This document shows positions 10,416 through 19,139 of a DNA stretch of 64,000 nt, in pieces (the first letter of the stretch is position 1; every line of letters begins with the position of its first letter). Position numbers and translations under genes: made by a program. Source of the DNA: Arthrobacter sp. Y-9 (GTDB lineage: Bacteria > Actinomycetota > Actinomycetes > Actinomycetales > Micrococcaceae); contig NZ_CP121463.1 of assembly GCF_029690065.1 (NCBI RefSeq), positions 1,116,001 through 1,180,000 on the forward strand, given 5' to 3'. Under the pieces are notes generated by a model. It saw only the letters and a program-made list of their open reading frames with translations. It was not told the DNA's origin and did no database searches.

Positions 10416-11534
10416 TCATTGAGTGGCGCCGGCGAAGGAGGTGTCGACGGCGCTGCCGAGGACCTCCGGAAGGTGGATGACGGTGCTGGCGATGGTGCGG
10501 GCGGTGCGGTCGACGCCGATGAGCAGCGAACCGTTCCGTTCCTCGGACCACGTTTCGATGACCCCGGCCGGCGTGCGCAGCCGGAGAGTGGCGGCGGGGG
10601 CCGCGCGGACCGCCGCGGCGGGCACGGTGCCGGGCGTCCGGGCCGCGAGGGTCAGGGCGATGCTGCCGGTGATGGCCAGGGCCGGGTGGGGCTTGCCCAT
10701 CGACAGCATCAGCACGCTGAGGTCGCTGTCCGGATCCGAGGACGCCGGCGCTGCGACGACGGCGAGCTTGGGCACGGCGCGTGCCGCCTCCTCCGGGGTG
10801 CGGGCCATGCCCATGCGCACCGCGGCCTCACGTCGGACGGCGTCCAGGACGGCCAGGTGCGGGACGACCGCGTCGCTCCAGTCCTCGTGGCGCTCCGGGT
10901 CCAGGCCGAGGTCCTCGGCGCGGAGGATCACGAGCGGTGCGCCGGCGTCGACCATCGACACGGTCCAGGAGGCGCCCGCCGCCGACAGCGTGTCCACGGG
11001 GGAGCCTGTCGGCAGCAGCGCGCCGGTCGTCTTCCCGGCGGGGTCGCGGAAGCCGAGGCCTACGCGGTAGCCCGGGAACGGGACGCCGGGCATCTCGGCC
11101 TGCGGGACGATCGGGAGGGCGCCGGACGGGGTGGACACGTCCTGGACGATGATCTGCCCGGTGTTGGTGTTGCGGGTGACGATCCGGGTGACGTCCCCGG
11201 TGGGCACCACCCAGCCCTTTTCGATGGCGTACAGCCCGACGACGGCGGAGCAGTTGCCGCAGTTGCTGCCCCAGTCGACCGCGGCCTCCTCGATGCCGAC
11301 CTGGGCGAACGTGAACTCGACGTCCACGTCGCCCTCGATGGGGCGATTCAGGATGACGGCCTTGCTGGTGGTCGACGTGGCGCCGCCGACCCCGTCGATC
11401 TGGCGGCTGTCCGGGCTGCCGAACAGTCGTGGAAGCAGCACGTCCGGTCCGGCCGGAGCCGCGCCGAGCTGTGCGCTCTCGAAGACCCAGCATTTGCTGG
11501 TGCCTCCGCGCATCCACTCTGCTTCGATCTTCAT
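10416..11534 (-). CDS. PrpF-family isomerase/tautomerase
   Basis: A 372-residue protein of the PrpF family (2-methylaconitate cis-trans isomerase, 4-oxalomesaconate tautomerase and relatives), a diaminopimelate-epimerase fold. Signatures are WMRGGTSK at residues 7-14, DGVGGATSTTSKAVI, the cysteine loop WGSNCGNCSAVVG, and SMGKPHPALAITGSIAL. The start at 11534 has AAGGAC 8 nt upstream and places the conserved MRGGTSK motif near the N-terminus; the frame is open further upstream. It is first gene of a two-gene operon with the MatC-like permease. The exact acid is not deducible. Confidence 0.86.
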   Translation of the reverse strand: MKIEAEWMRGGTSKCWVFESAQLGAAPAGPDVLLPRLFGSPDSRQIDGVGGATSTTSKAVILNRPIEGDVDVEFTFAQVGIEEAAVDWGSNCGNCSAVVGLYAIEKGWVVPTGDVTRIVTRNTNTGQIIVQDVSTPSGALPIVPQAEMPGVPFPGYRVGLGFRDPAGKTTGALLPTGSPVDTLSAAGASWTVSMVDAGAPLVILRAEDLGLDPERHEDWSDAVVPHLAVLDAVRREAAVRMGMARTPEEAARAVPKLAVVAAPASSDPDSDLSVLMLSMGKPHPALAITGSIALTLAARTPGTVPAAAVRAAPAATLRLRTPAGVIETWSEERNGSLLIGVDRTARTIASTVIHLPEVLGSAVDTSFAGATQ

Positions 11535-11636
11535 GAGATGGTCCTTGCCTTCAGTGATGGTCAGTGAAATCCCGGGTGATTCGAGATTGACGCAGATCAC
11601 ATGTGAAGACAATGTTGGATAGTTGGAGGGTGATGT

Positions 11637-11654
11637 AGTGATGCTTCATTCACT
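11637..11654. promoter_or_regulatory. Candidate LysR operator in the prpF/lysR divergent gap
   Basis: AGTGA-N8-TCACT lies between the divergent PrpF and LysR genes (gap 11535-11774). Another exact palindrome, TCACATGTGA, is at 11597-11606. LysR regulators typically bind T-N11-A dyads in such gaps, so these are the best candidates; no footprint is implied. Confidence 0.4.
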
Positions 11655-11774
11655 GGTGGGACAAGCACCGTGAACCGCTTCCGATGGCCGGAATCGGGGC
11701 TAAGTGGGGCGGTTCGGCGCTTCGGTGGCGCGCCCGCTGTATAGAATGAACCGATCTTGAAGGAGGGTGAAGCG

Positions 11775-12713
11775 ATGCTGAACGATGAGGCTCAGGAATT
11801 GTTCGATATCCGCCGGCTGGCGCTCCTGGTGGAGGTGGTCGAGCAGGGATCGGTGACCGCCGCGGCCGAGGCCATGATGTACACGCCCTCCGCCGTCTCG
11901 CAGCAACTGCGCAAACTGGAGCAGGAGGTCGGTCAGCCTCTCCTGAACCGGAAGTCCCGCGGAGTGGTGCCGACGGAGGCGGGGCAGCTCCTGGCGGGCC
12001 ACGCGCGGAAGATCATGGCGCAGATGCAGGCGGCGCAGGCGGATCTGGCCGAGCTCGCGGGCCTGAAGCGGGGATCGCTGACCATCGGCACCTTTCCCAC
12101 GCTCGCCGGGTCGTTCCTGCCGGTGGTCCTCCGGATCTTCAAGAAGCGCTATCCGGCCATCAGCCTGTCCGTGCGGAGCGCCCGCTTCGACGAACTGCTG
12201 AAGGGCCTGCACTCAGGGTCCATGGGACTGTGCCTCTTGTGGGATTATCCGTGGAACCGCTTCGAGGATGATTCGATCCGGATCACCGAGGTCTTCGACG
12301 AAAGCACCGTGCTCCTCGTCTCCCGCAGCCACCCGCTCGCCGACCGGGACGTCCTCTCCATGGAGGAACTGCGCAAGGAGTCCTGGATCGTCCGCGCCGA
12401 GTCGCATCCGGTGGTGGAGGTCCTCCAGCGTTCGGCCCACGACGCCGGGTTCGAGCCCACCATCGGGTTCCTGGCGAACGATTACCAGGAGGCTCAGGCG
12501 ATGGTCAGCGTCGGGATGGGTGTGGCGATGGTGCCGAAGACCGCCGTCGCGCTTCAGCACCCGGACGTCAAGGTGATCAGCCTCGGCCCAGGCGCCCCGT
12601 CCCGCCGGGTCTTCCTGGCGCAGCGTCAGGACAAGGTCTATGCCCCGGCCGAGGTCGCCTTCCATGGGACGCTCCTCGAGGTCGCCCGGGAACGGGCCGC
12701 GGACTACCGGTAA
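11775..12713 (+). CDS. LysR-family transcriptional regulator
   Basis: A 312-residue LysR regulator. The winged helix is at the N-terminus (LALLVEVVEQGSVTAAAEAMMYTPSAVSQQLRKLEQ) and an effector-binding domain starts near RGSLTIGTFPTLAGSFLP. ATG 11775 is preferred over a TTG at 11757 because AGGAGG lies at 11761-11766. It faces away from prpF-matC across 240 bp, the usual arrangement for a LysR protein controlling the divergent operon and itself; the ligand is likely the transported organic acid. Confidence 0.9.
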   Translation: MLNDEAQELFDIRRLALLVEVVEQGSVTAAAEAMMYTPSAVSQQLRKLEQEVGQPLLNRKSRGVVPTEAGQLLAGHARKIMAQMQAAQADLAELAGLKRGSLTIGTFPTLAGSFLPVVLRIFKKRYPAISLSVRSARFDELLKGLHSGSMGLCLLWDYPWNRFEDDSIRITEVFDESTVLLVSRSHPLADRDVLSMEELRKESWIVRAESHPVVEVLQRSAHDAGFEPTIGFLANDYQEAQAMVSVGMGVAMVPKTAVALQHPDVKVISLGPGAPSRRVFLAQRQDKVYAPAEVAFHGTLLEVARERAADYR

Positions 12714-12847
12714 CTTCGTTTCCCTCTCGCCGCGACGGCGCATCCTCCACGACGGCGGCGTCCAGTGATCGGGCGGCCTCTCGTGATTGACTGGGCGGGC
12801 CGGTGGAAGCCGTCGAAGATGATGTGCGGGACGTCAGGGGAGGGCGC

Positions 12848-13792
12848 GTGGCTGATCAGGAATCGGAGAACCCGACGAAGCCGTGGCGTCTGGCCGTCGA
12901 TTCCGTCCTGCTGGTGCTCCTCCTCGCCTCGACCTGGATCCTCGTGGCCTTCACCCTGACCGGGACCTCGGTGGCCGTGGCGTCGGCCGGGCGGACCATC
13001 TTCACCGTCGGCGGACTGGCCTTGCTGAGCGCGTTCGTGACCCGGGGCAGAGCCTCAGCCGGCGGTGCGGCCGTCCCGAGGATGGGACGAGGCGCCACCG
13101 TCATCCTGGCCCTCACGGGGGTGAGCGCCTACACGATCTTCTCCACCGCGGCGATCCACTTCGCCGGGGCCGCGGTCCCGGCTCTCATCATGGTCGGCAC
13201 GCCGCTGACGGTCATGGTGATCGAGGCGGTGCTGAACCGCCGGTCTCCGGGCGTGTGGTTCCTCGGCGTCGCGCTGCTCGCGGTGGCGGGCGCGGCGCTG
13301 TATGTCCTGCAGAAACCGCCCGGACAGCACGGGGAATCGCTCGGGCTCGGCATCGCCGCCGGCGTCGCGGGAATGCTGTCCATGGCCTGGTACGGTGTCC
13401 ACTTCGCCCGCGCCAACGCCGGGTACTCCGGGCCGATGGCGCCCCGGATCCTCCCGATCTTCGGACTCGGGTGCCTTCCGTTGCTCGTGTGGGCCGGGGC
13501 GGACCTCCTGGGCGGAGGGGCGATCTCCCCGGGTGCCTTGCTCTCCCTCGTGATCCTCGGCGTGGTGGTGTACGTGCCGGCGTACCTGCTGCAGCACCGC
13601 ATCCTCGTCGCGGCCGGCGCCACCTATTCGGCGCTGCTGGGTCTCGCGGTCCCGCCCGTGGTCGGGGTCGCCGCGGCGCTCGCCGGACTCGGACCGTGGC
13701 CGTCGCCCGGGCAGTGGGCGGCGACGGCGCTCACGCTGGCCGCCGTCGTGCTGGTGGTCCTGCGCACGTCCCGCCGCGCGCAGAGGGCCTGA
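12848..13792 (+). CDS. EamA/DMT-family transporter
   Basis: A 314-residue protein with about ten TM helices in two EamA repeats (first around STWILVAFTLTGTSVAVASAGRT, second from GLGIAAGVAGMLSMAWYGVHFA), the architecture of drug/metabolite exporters of the 10-TM class. GTG 12848 follows GGGGAGGG and starts just before the first helix; an upstream ATG at 12803 would add a polar leader without a ribosome site. Neighbours give no substrate hint. The gap 12714-12847 holds no recognisable feature. Confidence 0.8.
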   Translation: MADQESENPTKPWRLAVDSVLLVLLLASTWILVAFTLTGTSVAVASAGRTIFTVGGLALLSAFVTRGRASAGGAAVPRMGRGATVILALTGVSAYTIFSTAAIHFAGAAVPALIMVGTPLTVMVIEAVLNRRSPGVWFLGVALLAVAGAALYVLQKPPGQHGESLGLGIAAGVAGMLSMAWYGVHFARANAGYSGPMAPRILPIFGLGCLPLLVWAGADLLGGGAISPGALLSLVILGVVVYVPAYLLQHRILVAAGATYSALLGLAVPPVVGVAAALAGLGPWPSPGQWAATALTLAAVVLVVLRTSRRAQRA

Positions 13793-13825
13793 CGGCCCGC
13801 GCTTCTCCCGGGTTCTGCGTTCACT

Positions 13826-13886
13826 TTCACGTTCTGCGCCCCATGTGGGGCGCAGAACGTGAATTCGGGCGCGGTCAGACGTGACG
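13826..13886. repeat. Intergenic hairpin, GCGCAGAACG family, copy 1
   Basis: TTCACGTTCTGCGCCCCA (13826-13843) pairs exactly with 13846-13863. Downstream of the stem the sequence CGGGCGCGGTCAGACG continues as in copy 2 at 14541-14585, so the repeat is longer than the hairpin. It lies between the convergent EamA and GNAT genes and could also end both transcripts. Confidence 0.75.
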
Positions 13887-13913
13887 ACGCCGGCGAGCCA
13901 GCCAGGCAGCAGC

Positions 13914-14468
13914 TCAGTGCCCCAGGATGAGGGCGACCGAGACCGGGTCCAGCGGCCGGTCGGCGAACAGCAGACGGACCGCGGACGGGTCGGGATTCCC
14001 CGTGTCCGGACCGCGGAACCGGAGGGTGAGTCCCACCCGGACCGCCACCGCCGCGGAAGCGGCGTTGTGTTCCAAGATCGACGCGACCCGGGGGAGTGAA
14101 GCGTCCTTCTCCGAAGCCGCCTCCAGGGCGAGGCGTGCCACGCGGGTCGCGAGCCCCCGGCCCTGGGCGGCGGGCGCGAAGCGGTATCCGAGGTTCCAGT
14201 GAGCGTCGTTCCTCAGTGAGCAGCCGGCGTTGCCGAGCAATTCGCCGGTCCCGGCGTCCTCCACCAGCCACGAGCCGAGCCCGTGGTCCTCCCAGTCCGA
14301 CACCCACCGTGCGACCAGCCGTCGCGTGGTCTCCAGCGAGACGTGCCGTCCGTGGGGCGCGTGCCGCCAGACGGCCGGGTCGCTGTAGAGCTCATGGACG
14401 CGGCCGACGTCGTCCGAGGTCGGGACGCGGAGGGTGATGTCATCCGACACAGGCAGCATGGTCCACAT
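13914..14468 (-). CDS. GNAT family N-acetyltransferase (RimJ-like)
   Basis: A 184-residue acetyltransferase of the RimJ/RimL branch: ITLRVPTSDDVGRVHELYSDPAVWRH at the N-terminus, NLGYRFAPAAQGRGLATRVARLALE as the acetyl-CoA loop, and ILEHNAASAAVAVRVGLTLR near the end. Start is ambiguous between 14468 and the ATG at 14459; both are just before the conserved domain. The gene is bracketed by two copies of one intergenic repeat. Substrate unknown. Confidence 0.82.
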   Translation of the reverse strand: MWTMLPVSDDITLRVPTSDDVGRVHELYSDPAVWRHAPHGRHVSLETTRRLVARWVSDWEDHGLGSWLVEDAGTGELLGNAGCSLRNDAHWNLGYRFAPAAQGRGLATRVARLALEAASEKDASLPRVASILEHNAASAAVAVRVGLTLRFRGPDTGNPDPSAVRLLFADRPLDPVSVALILGH

Positions 14469-14510
14469 CCTAGGTGCGCCAGATCCATCCCGGGCTCCTC
14501 ATCCCTGTTC

Positions 14511-14585
14511 CGCGCCCGAGTTCGCGTTCTGCTCTTCAAGGGGGGCGCAGAACGCGAACTCGGGCGCGGTCAGACGCGACGACGA
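14511..14585. repeat. Intergenic hairpin, GCGCAGAACG family, copy 2
   Basis: Arms 14511-14532 and 14547-14568 are exact complements over 22 bp (core CCCGAGTTCGCGTTCTGC) around a 14-nt loop. The right side matches copy 1 across about 40 bp (GGGGCGCAGAACG...TCGGGCGCGGTCAGACG) with a few T/C changes, and has the same orientation. Unlike most palindromes here it lies between divergent genes (GNAT and gatC), so a terminator role alone does not explain it. Confidence 0.75.
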
Positions 14586-14682
14586 CGCCGCGCCCGCACC
14601 GGACCGCCGCCGCGGTCGGACGGGCCGCGGCGGAGTGACTAAACTGGACCAGAAACCTTTTCACCAATTGCAGGGGAGATCC

Positions 14683-14979
14683 ATGGCTGCGATCAATCGT
14701 GACGACGTCGCGCATCTGGCGCGTCTCGCTCACATTGAGATGAGCAATGAGGAGCTCGATCGTATGGCCGGCGAACTGGCCGTCATCGTCGACTCCGTCA
14801 AGTCCGTCAGTGAGGTCGCCGGCGCCGATGTGCCCGCCACCTCGCACCCCATCCCGCTGAGCAATGTGTTCCGCGAGGACGTGGTGGGGCATGTGCTGAC
14901 CGCGGAGCAGGCCCTCTCCGGTGCGCCCGACGCCGACGAGAACCGTTTCAAGGTCCCCGCAATCCTGGATGAGGAGTAA
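14683..14979 (+). CDS. gatC: Asp-tRNA(Asn)/Glu-tRNA(Gln) amidotransferase subunit C
   Basis: A 98-residue GatC that ties GatA and GatB together in the complex making Gln-tRNA(Gln) and/or Asn-tRNA(Asn) by transamidation. Family sequence is clear: INRDDVAHLARLAHIEMSNEEL at the start and ENRFKVPAIL at the end. ATG 14683 follows AGGGGAG. First gene of gatC-gatA-gatB; three bases separate it from gatA. Confidence 0.95.
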   Translation: MAAINRDDVAHLARLAHIEMSNEELDRMAGELAVIVDSVKSVSEVAGADVPATSHPIPLSNVFREDVVGHVLTAEQALSGAPDADENRFKVPAILDEE

Positions 14980-14982
14980 GCC

Positions 14983-16494
14983 ATGACCCAGGAGATCATC
15001 CACTCCACCGCCGCGCAGCTCGCCGAGAAGCTCGCCGCCAAGGAACTGTCCGCCGTCGAGGTCACTCAGGCTCACCTGGACCGCATCGCCGCCGTCGACG
15101 GCGAGGTGAACGCGTTCCTGCACGTCAACACGGAGGAAGCGCTCTCCGTCGCGGCCGAGGTGGATTCCGCCCGCGCCAACGGCGAGGACCTCCACGCGCT
15201 CGCCGGTGTGCCGATCGCCGTCAAGGACCTGATCGTGACCGTGGGCCAGCCCACCACCGCCGGGTCCAAGATCCTCGAAGGCTGGCACAGCCCGTATGAC
15301 GCCACCGTCATCAAGAAGCTGCGCGCCGCGAAGATGCCGATCCTCGGCAAGACCAACCTGGACGAGTTCGCCATGGGCTCCTCCACGGAGCACTCCGCGT
15401 ACGGTTCCACCCGCAACCCGTGGGACCTGGACCGCATCCCCGGCGGTTCCGGTGGCGGTTCCGCCGCCGCCGTCTCCGCGTTCGAGGCGCCGCTGGCCCT
15501 CGGCACGGACACCGGTGGCTCCATCCGTCAGCCCGCCTCGGTGACCGGTTCGGTCGGCGTGAAGCCCACCTACGGTGGTGTGTCCCGCTACGGCGCCATC
15601 GCCATGGCGTCCTCACTGGACCAGATCGGCCCGGTGTCCCGCACCGTGCTCGACTCCGCACTGCTGCACGAGGTCATCAGCGGGCACGACCCGTACGACT
15701 CCACCTCCCTGCAGGAATCCTGGACCGGCCTGGCCGCCGCCGCTGCGAGCGGCGACGTCAAGGGCATGCGGATCGGCATCATCAAGGAACTCCACGGCGA
15801 GGGCTACCAGGCCGGCGTCGAGAACCGTTTCAACGAGTCCCTGGAGCTGCTCAAGGCCGCGGGCGCCGAGATCGTCGAGGTCTCCTGCCCCAACTTCGAG
15901 TACGCGCTGGGCGCCTACTACCTGATCATGCCGTCCGAGGTCTCCAGCAACCTGGCGAAGTTCGACGGCGTGCGCTTCGGCCTGCGCGTCCTCCCCGAAG
16001 AGGGCCCGCTGACCATCGAGCGCGTCATGGGCGCCACCCGCGCCGCCGGCTTCGGTGACGAGGTCAAGCGCCGCATCATCCTCGGCACCTACGCCCTGTC
16101 CGCCGGCTACTACGACGCCTACTACGGCTCGGCCCAGAAGGTCCGCACGCTCATCCAGCGTGACTTCGACGCCGCGTTCGCCCAGGCCGATGTGCTGATC
16201 TCCCCGACGGCGCCCACGACGGCGTTCAAGCTCGGTGAGAAGGTCGACGACCCGCTGGCGATGTACCTCAACGACGTCGCGACGATCCCGGCGAACATGG
16301 CCGGTGTCCCGGGCATCTCCATCCCCGGTGGTCTCGCGGACGAGGACGGCCTGCCCGTGGGCATCCAGTTCCTCGCCCCGGCCCGTCAGGACGTCCGCCT
16401 GTACCGCGCCGCCGGCGCCCTGGAGAAGCTGCTGGAAGAGAAGTGGGGCGGCCCGCTGCTGGCGCAGGCCCCGGTACTGGGAGGTGCCAAGTAA
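14983..16494 (+). CDS. gatA: Asp-tRNA(Asn)/Glu-tRNA(Gln) amidotransferase subunit A
   Basis: A 503-residue amidase-family subunit that frees ammonia from glutamine for tRNA-dependent amidation. The Ser-cisSer-Lys triad is visible as Lys81 (AVKDL), Ser156 (PGGSGGGS) and Ser180 (DTGGS), with the 24-residue spacing between the two serines seen in the family. Its TAA overlaps the gatB ATG by one base, consistent with coupled expression of the complex. Confidence 0.97.
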   Translation: MTQEIIHSTAAQLAEKLAAKELSAVEVTQAHLDRIAAVDGEVNAFLHVNTEEALSVAAEVDSARANGEDLHALAGVPIAVKDLIVTVGQPTTAGSKILEGWHSPYDATVIKKLRAAKMPILGKTNLDEFAMGSSTEHSAYGSTRNPWDLDRIPGGSGGGSAAAVSAFEAPLALGTDTGGSIRQPASVTGSVGVKPTYGGVSRYGAIAMASSLDQIGPVSRTVLDSALLHEVISGHDPYDSTSLQESWTGLAAAAASGDVKGMRIGIIKELHGEGYQAGVENRFNESLELLKAAGAEIVEVSCPNFEYALGAYYLIMPSEVSSNLAKFDGVRFGLRVLPEEGPLTIERVMGATRAAGFGDEVKRRIILGTYALSAGYYDAYYGSAQKVRTLIQRDFDAAFAQADVLISPTAPTTAFKLGEKVDDPLAMYLNDVATIPANMAGVPGISIPGGLADEDGLPVGIQFLAPARQDVRLYRAAGALEKLLEEKWGGPLLAQAPVLGGAK

Positions 16495-18002
16495 TGTCCG
16501 CCGACGAGATCCTGGACTACGACTCCGTCTTCGAGAAGTACGAGCCCGTGCTCGGCTTCGAAGTGCACGTCGAGCTGAACACCAAGACCAAGATGTTCTC
16601 CTCCGCCCCCAACGAGTTCGGGGACGATCCCAACACGAACGTCAACGAGGTGGACCTGGGCCTGCCCGGCGTCCTGCCCGTGGTCAACAAGGCCGCCGTG
16701 GAGTCCTCCATCAAGATCGGCCTGGCCCTGAACTGCCAGATCGCCGAGACGTGCCGCTTCGCCCGGAAGAACTACTTCTACCCGGACACCCCCAAGAACT
16801 TCCAGACCTCGCAGTATGACGAGCCCATCGCCTTCGACGGGTACCTCGACATCGAGCTGGAGGACGGCGAGGTGTTCCGCGTGGAGATCGAGCGCGCACA
16901 CATGGAGGAGGACGCCGGCAAGCTGACCCACATGGGTGGCGCGGCGGGCCGCATCCAGGGCGCCGACTACTCGCTCGTGGACTACAACCGTGCCGGTGTG
17001 CCGCTCGTGGAGATCGTCACCAAGCCGATCGTCGGTGCGGGCAAGCGCGCCCCGGAGCTGGCCAAGGCGTATGTGGCGGCCGTCCGCGAGATCGTGAAGA
17101 ACCTCGGTGTCTCCGACGCCCGCATGGAGCGCGGCAACGTCCGCTGCGACGCCAACGTCTCCCTCAAGCCGATCGGCCAGGAGAAGTTCGGCACGCGGTC
17201 CGAGACCAAGAACGTGAACTCGCTGCGCGCCGTCGAGCACGCGGTCCGCTTCGAGATCCAGCGCCACGGCGCCGTCCTGGAGTCGGGCGAGAAGGTCGTG
17301 CAGGAGACGCGCCACTGGCACGAGGACACGCGCACGACGACGTCGGGCCGCCCCAAGAGCGACGCTGACGACTACCGCTACTTCCCGGAGCCCGACCTCG
17401 TTCCCGTCGTCGCGTCCCGTGAGTGGGTGGAGGAGCTGCGTGCGACCCTGCCGGAGCCCCCGGCCGAACACCGCAAGCGCCTCAAGACCGCCTGGGGCTA
17501 CTCGGATCTCGAATTCCGCGACGTGGTGAACGCCGGCGTCATGGACCTGATCGAGGAGACCGTGGCCGCCGGCCTCAAGCCCGCCGCCGCCCGTAAGTGG
17601 TGGATGGGCGAAGTGGTGGGCCGTGCCAAGGCCGCCGAGGTGGACCCGGGCGAGCTGGGCATCACCCCTGAGGTGATCGTGCAGGTCAACGGCCTGGTCG
17701 AAGCCGGCAAGATCAACAACAAGATGGCCTCCCAGGTCCTGGACGGCGTCCTGGCCGGCGAGGGCACTCCGGAGGAGGTCGTGGCCGCCCGCGGTCTGGT
17801 CGTGGTCTCCGATGACGGGCCCCTGCTGGAAGCCATCGACGCCGCCCTGGCTGCTCAGCCCGACGTCGCGGAGAAGATCCGTGGCGGCAAGGTGCAGGCG
17901 ATCGGCGCGATCGTCGGCGGCGTCATGAAGGCCACTCGTGGCCAGGCCGACGCCGGCCGCGTCCGCGAGCTGATCCTCGAGAAGCTGGGCGTGGAGGGCT
18001 AG
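16494..18002 (+). CDS. gatB: Asp-tRNA(Asn)/Glu-tRNA(Gln) amidotransferase subunit B
   Basis: A 502-residue subunit that binds and phosphorylates the mischarged tRNA before amidation. Signatures: [18 protein letters not shown] at the N-terminus, [30 protein letters not shown], and the C-terminal YqeY-like tail ([21 protein letters not shown]). ATG 16494 is preceded by GGGAGGTG and directly abuts the gatA stop. Last gene of gatCAB. Confidence 0.97.
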   Translation: MSADEILDYDSVFEKYEPVLGFEVHVELNTKTKMFSSAPNEFGDDPNTNVNEVDLGLPGVLPVVNKAAVESSIKIGLALNCQIAETCRFARKNYFYPDTPKNFQTSQYDEPIAFDGYLDIELEDGEVFRVEIERAHMEEDAGKLTHMGGAAGRIQGADYSLVDYNRAGVPLVEIVTKPIVGAGKRAPELAKAYVAAVREIVKNLGVSDARMERGNVRCDANVSLKPIGQEKFGTRSETKNVNSLRAVEHAVRFEIQRHGAVLESGEKVVQETRHWHEDTRTTTSGRPKSDADDYRYFPEPDLVPVVASREWVEELRATLPEPPAEHRKRLKTAWGYSDLEFRDVVNAGVMDLIEETVAAGLKPAAARKWWMGEVVGRAKAAEVDPGELGITPEVIVQVNGLVEAGKINNKMASQVLDGVLAGEGTPEEVVAARGLVVVSDDGPLLEAIDAALAAQPDVAEKIRGGKVQAIGAIVGGVMKATRGQADAGRVRELILEKLGVEG

Positions 18003-18019
18003 TCCCTTCCTGACCGCCG

Positions 18020-18064
18020 ACGGCCGGTGGCCGGAGATCCGATCTCCGGCCACCGGCCGTTTGC
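18020..18064 (+). terminator. Strong terminator of gatCAB
   Basis: A 20-bp perfect stem, 18020-18039 against 18041-18060 (core GGTGGCCGGAGATC), is followed by TTTG. It begins 17 bp after the gatB stop. The loop is essentially absent, so the inner base pairs must open to form a hairpin. Confidence 0.85.
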
Positions 18065-18146
18065 GTTCCCAGCCGCCGGTGTTCCCAGCTGTCGGCGTTC
18101 CCGGGACTGTTGGCCTGCCCGGGACGCCTCCCCGCAAACGGTCCGC

Positions 18147-18905
18147 TCAGCCGACCGTGCCGCGGGTGATCCGCACGCCGGTGCCGACCGTGGTCACCGT
18201 GGTGTCGCCCTGTCCGAGGCAGTCGCCGTATTCCTTGACCCACGCGACCTTGCCGCTCAGGGATCCGGAGGACGGCGCCCCGAAGGTGACGTCATATTTC
18301 TGCTGCTGGGTGCAGCTCGGCACGTCGTAATACTCCACGAAACCTGACTGGGACGGCTTGAGGTTGCCGGACCCCGCCGGAAGCTTGTAACTGCCGATGT
18401 GGGTGCTCTGCCCCGTGGTGGTGTCCACGGCCGTGCCGCTCCAGGTGTCAGTGCCGGTCTGACGCACCACCATGTTGTAGGTGTGGCCGTAGACGGCGTT
18501 GAACTCCAGTCCGCAGCTGACTCCCGGGCCGCCGTCGGCGCCGGGGGTGCAGTTGGGATCGGTCGACGTCGTCCCGGAGATGAACGAGGAGAAGACGCCG
18601 CGCAGGCGGCCCGAGCCCTGCGAGTCCGGCCGGGGCTGCAGGCCGGTGTAGCCGACGTCGCTCTGGCCGGTGAAACCGTACTGCATGGCGAAATAGGTGC
18701 CCGCGCGGCGGGCCGTCGCCGGGGCCACGGTGATGGGGAACGTGACGGAACTCAGCCCCGCGGCCGGCGCCGAGCTGACCGACCAGGACAGCAGCTCGTT
18801 GCCGCCGAAGGTCTGGGCGTGGGCGGGGATTCCGGGGCCGGCGGCGACGGCGGTGAGGCCGATCGCGATCACTGCACTGAGACGTTGGTGGAGGGGTAAC
18901 CGCAT
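18147..18905 (-). CDS. Secreted protein of unknown function (DUF3472-like)
   Basis: A 252-residue exported protein. The N-terminal hydrophobic segment ending GIPAHAQT looks like a Sec signal peptide cut after AHA. The rest is beta-rich, with YFAMQYGFTGQSDVGYTGLQPRPD resembling the core of DUF3472 domains of actinobacterial secreted proteins, and four cysteines that could form two disulfides. No catalytic motif is recognisable. It stands alone and diverges from the dioxygenase gene. The resemblance is from memory of the family pattern, so the family call is tentative; the secreted nature is better supported. Confidence 0.7.
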   Translation of the reverse strand: MRLPLHQRLSAVIAIGLTAVAAGPGIPAHAQTFGGNELLSWSVSSAPAAGLSSVTFPITVAPATARRAGTYFAMQYGFTGQSDVGYTGLQPRPDSQGSGRLRGVFSSFISGTTSTDPNCTPGADGGPGVSCGLEFNAVYGHTYNMVVRQTGTDTWSGTAVDTTTGQSTHIGSYKLPAGSGNLKPSQSGFVEYYDVPSCTQQQKYDVTFGAPSSGSLSGKVAWVKEYGDCLGQGDTTVTTVGTGVRITRGTVG

Positions 18906-19089
18906 GTCTTCTCCCTGTGTGCTGTCGAGGAGACGGACCGTTCTCGGCCTGTCGAGGAATTATCGTCATGCGCGTCACTCGCTTGTCAATCGTTTAACAA
19001 GAACTGGCGAGATCAGCTTCGGTGGAGTGCGGCGAACTTCATGACCTTGCGTGACGTGCCGATGGGCGGGCTTCTGGAGCGAGCGTAAT

Positions 19090-19116
19090 ATTGGAGCCAA
19101 TACAAGCTTCGGCTTG
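19090..19116. promoter_or_regulatory. Tandem small dyads in the dioxygenase leader
   Basis: ATTGG-AG-CCAAT (19090-19101) is followed at once by CAAGC-TTCG-GCTTG (19103-19116), a five-pair stem closed by a TTCG tetraloop. They lie 24-50 bp before the dioxygenase start. The first looks like a protein-binding dyad, the second like an RNA hairpin. The rest of the 18906-19139 gap shows nothing recognisable. Confidence 0.4.
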
Positions 19117-19139
19117 CAATGTAACGCGAAAAGGATTAT

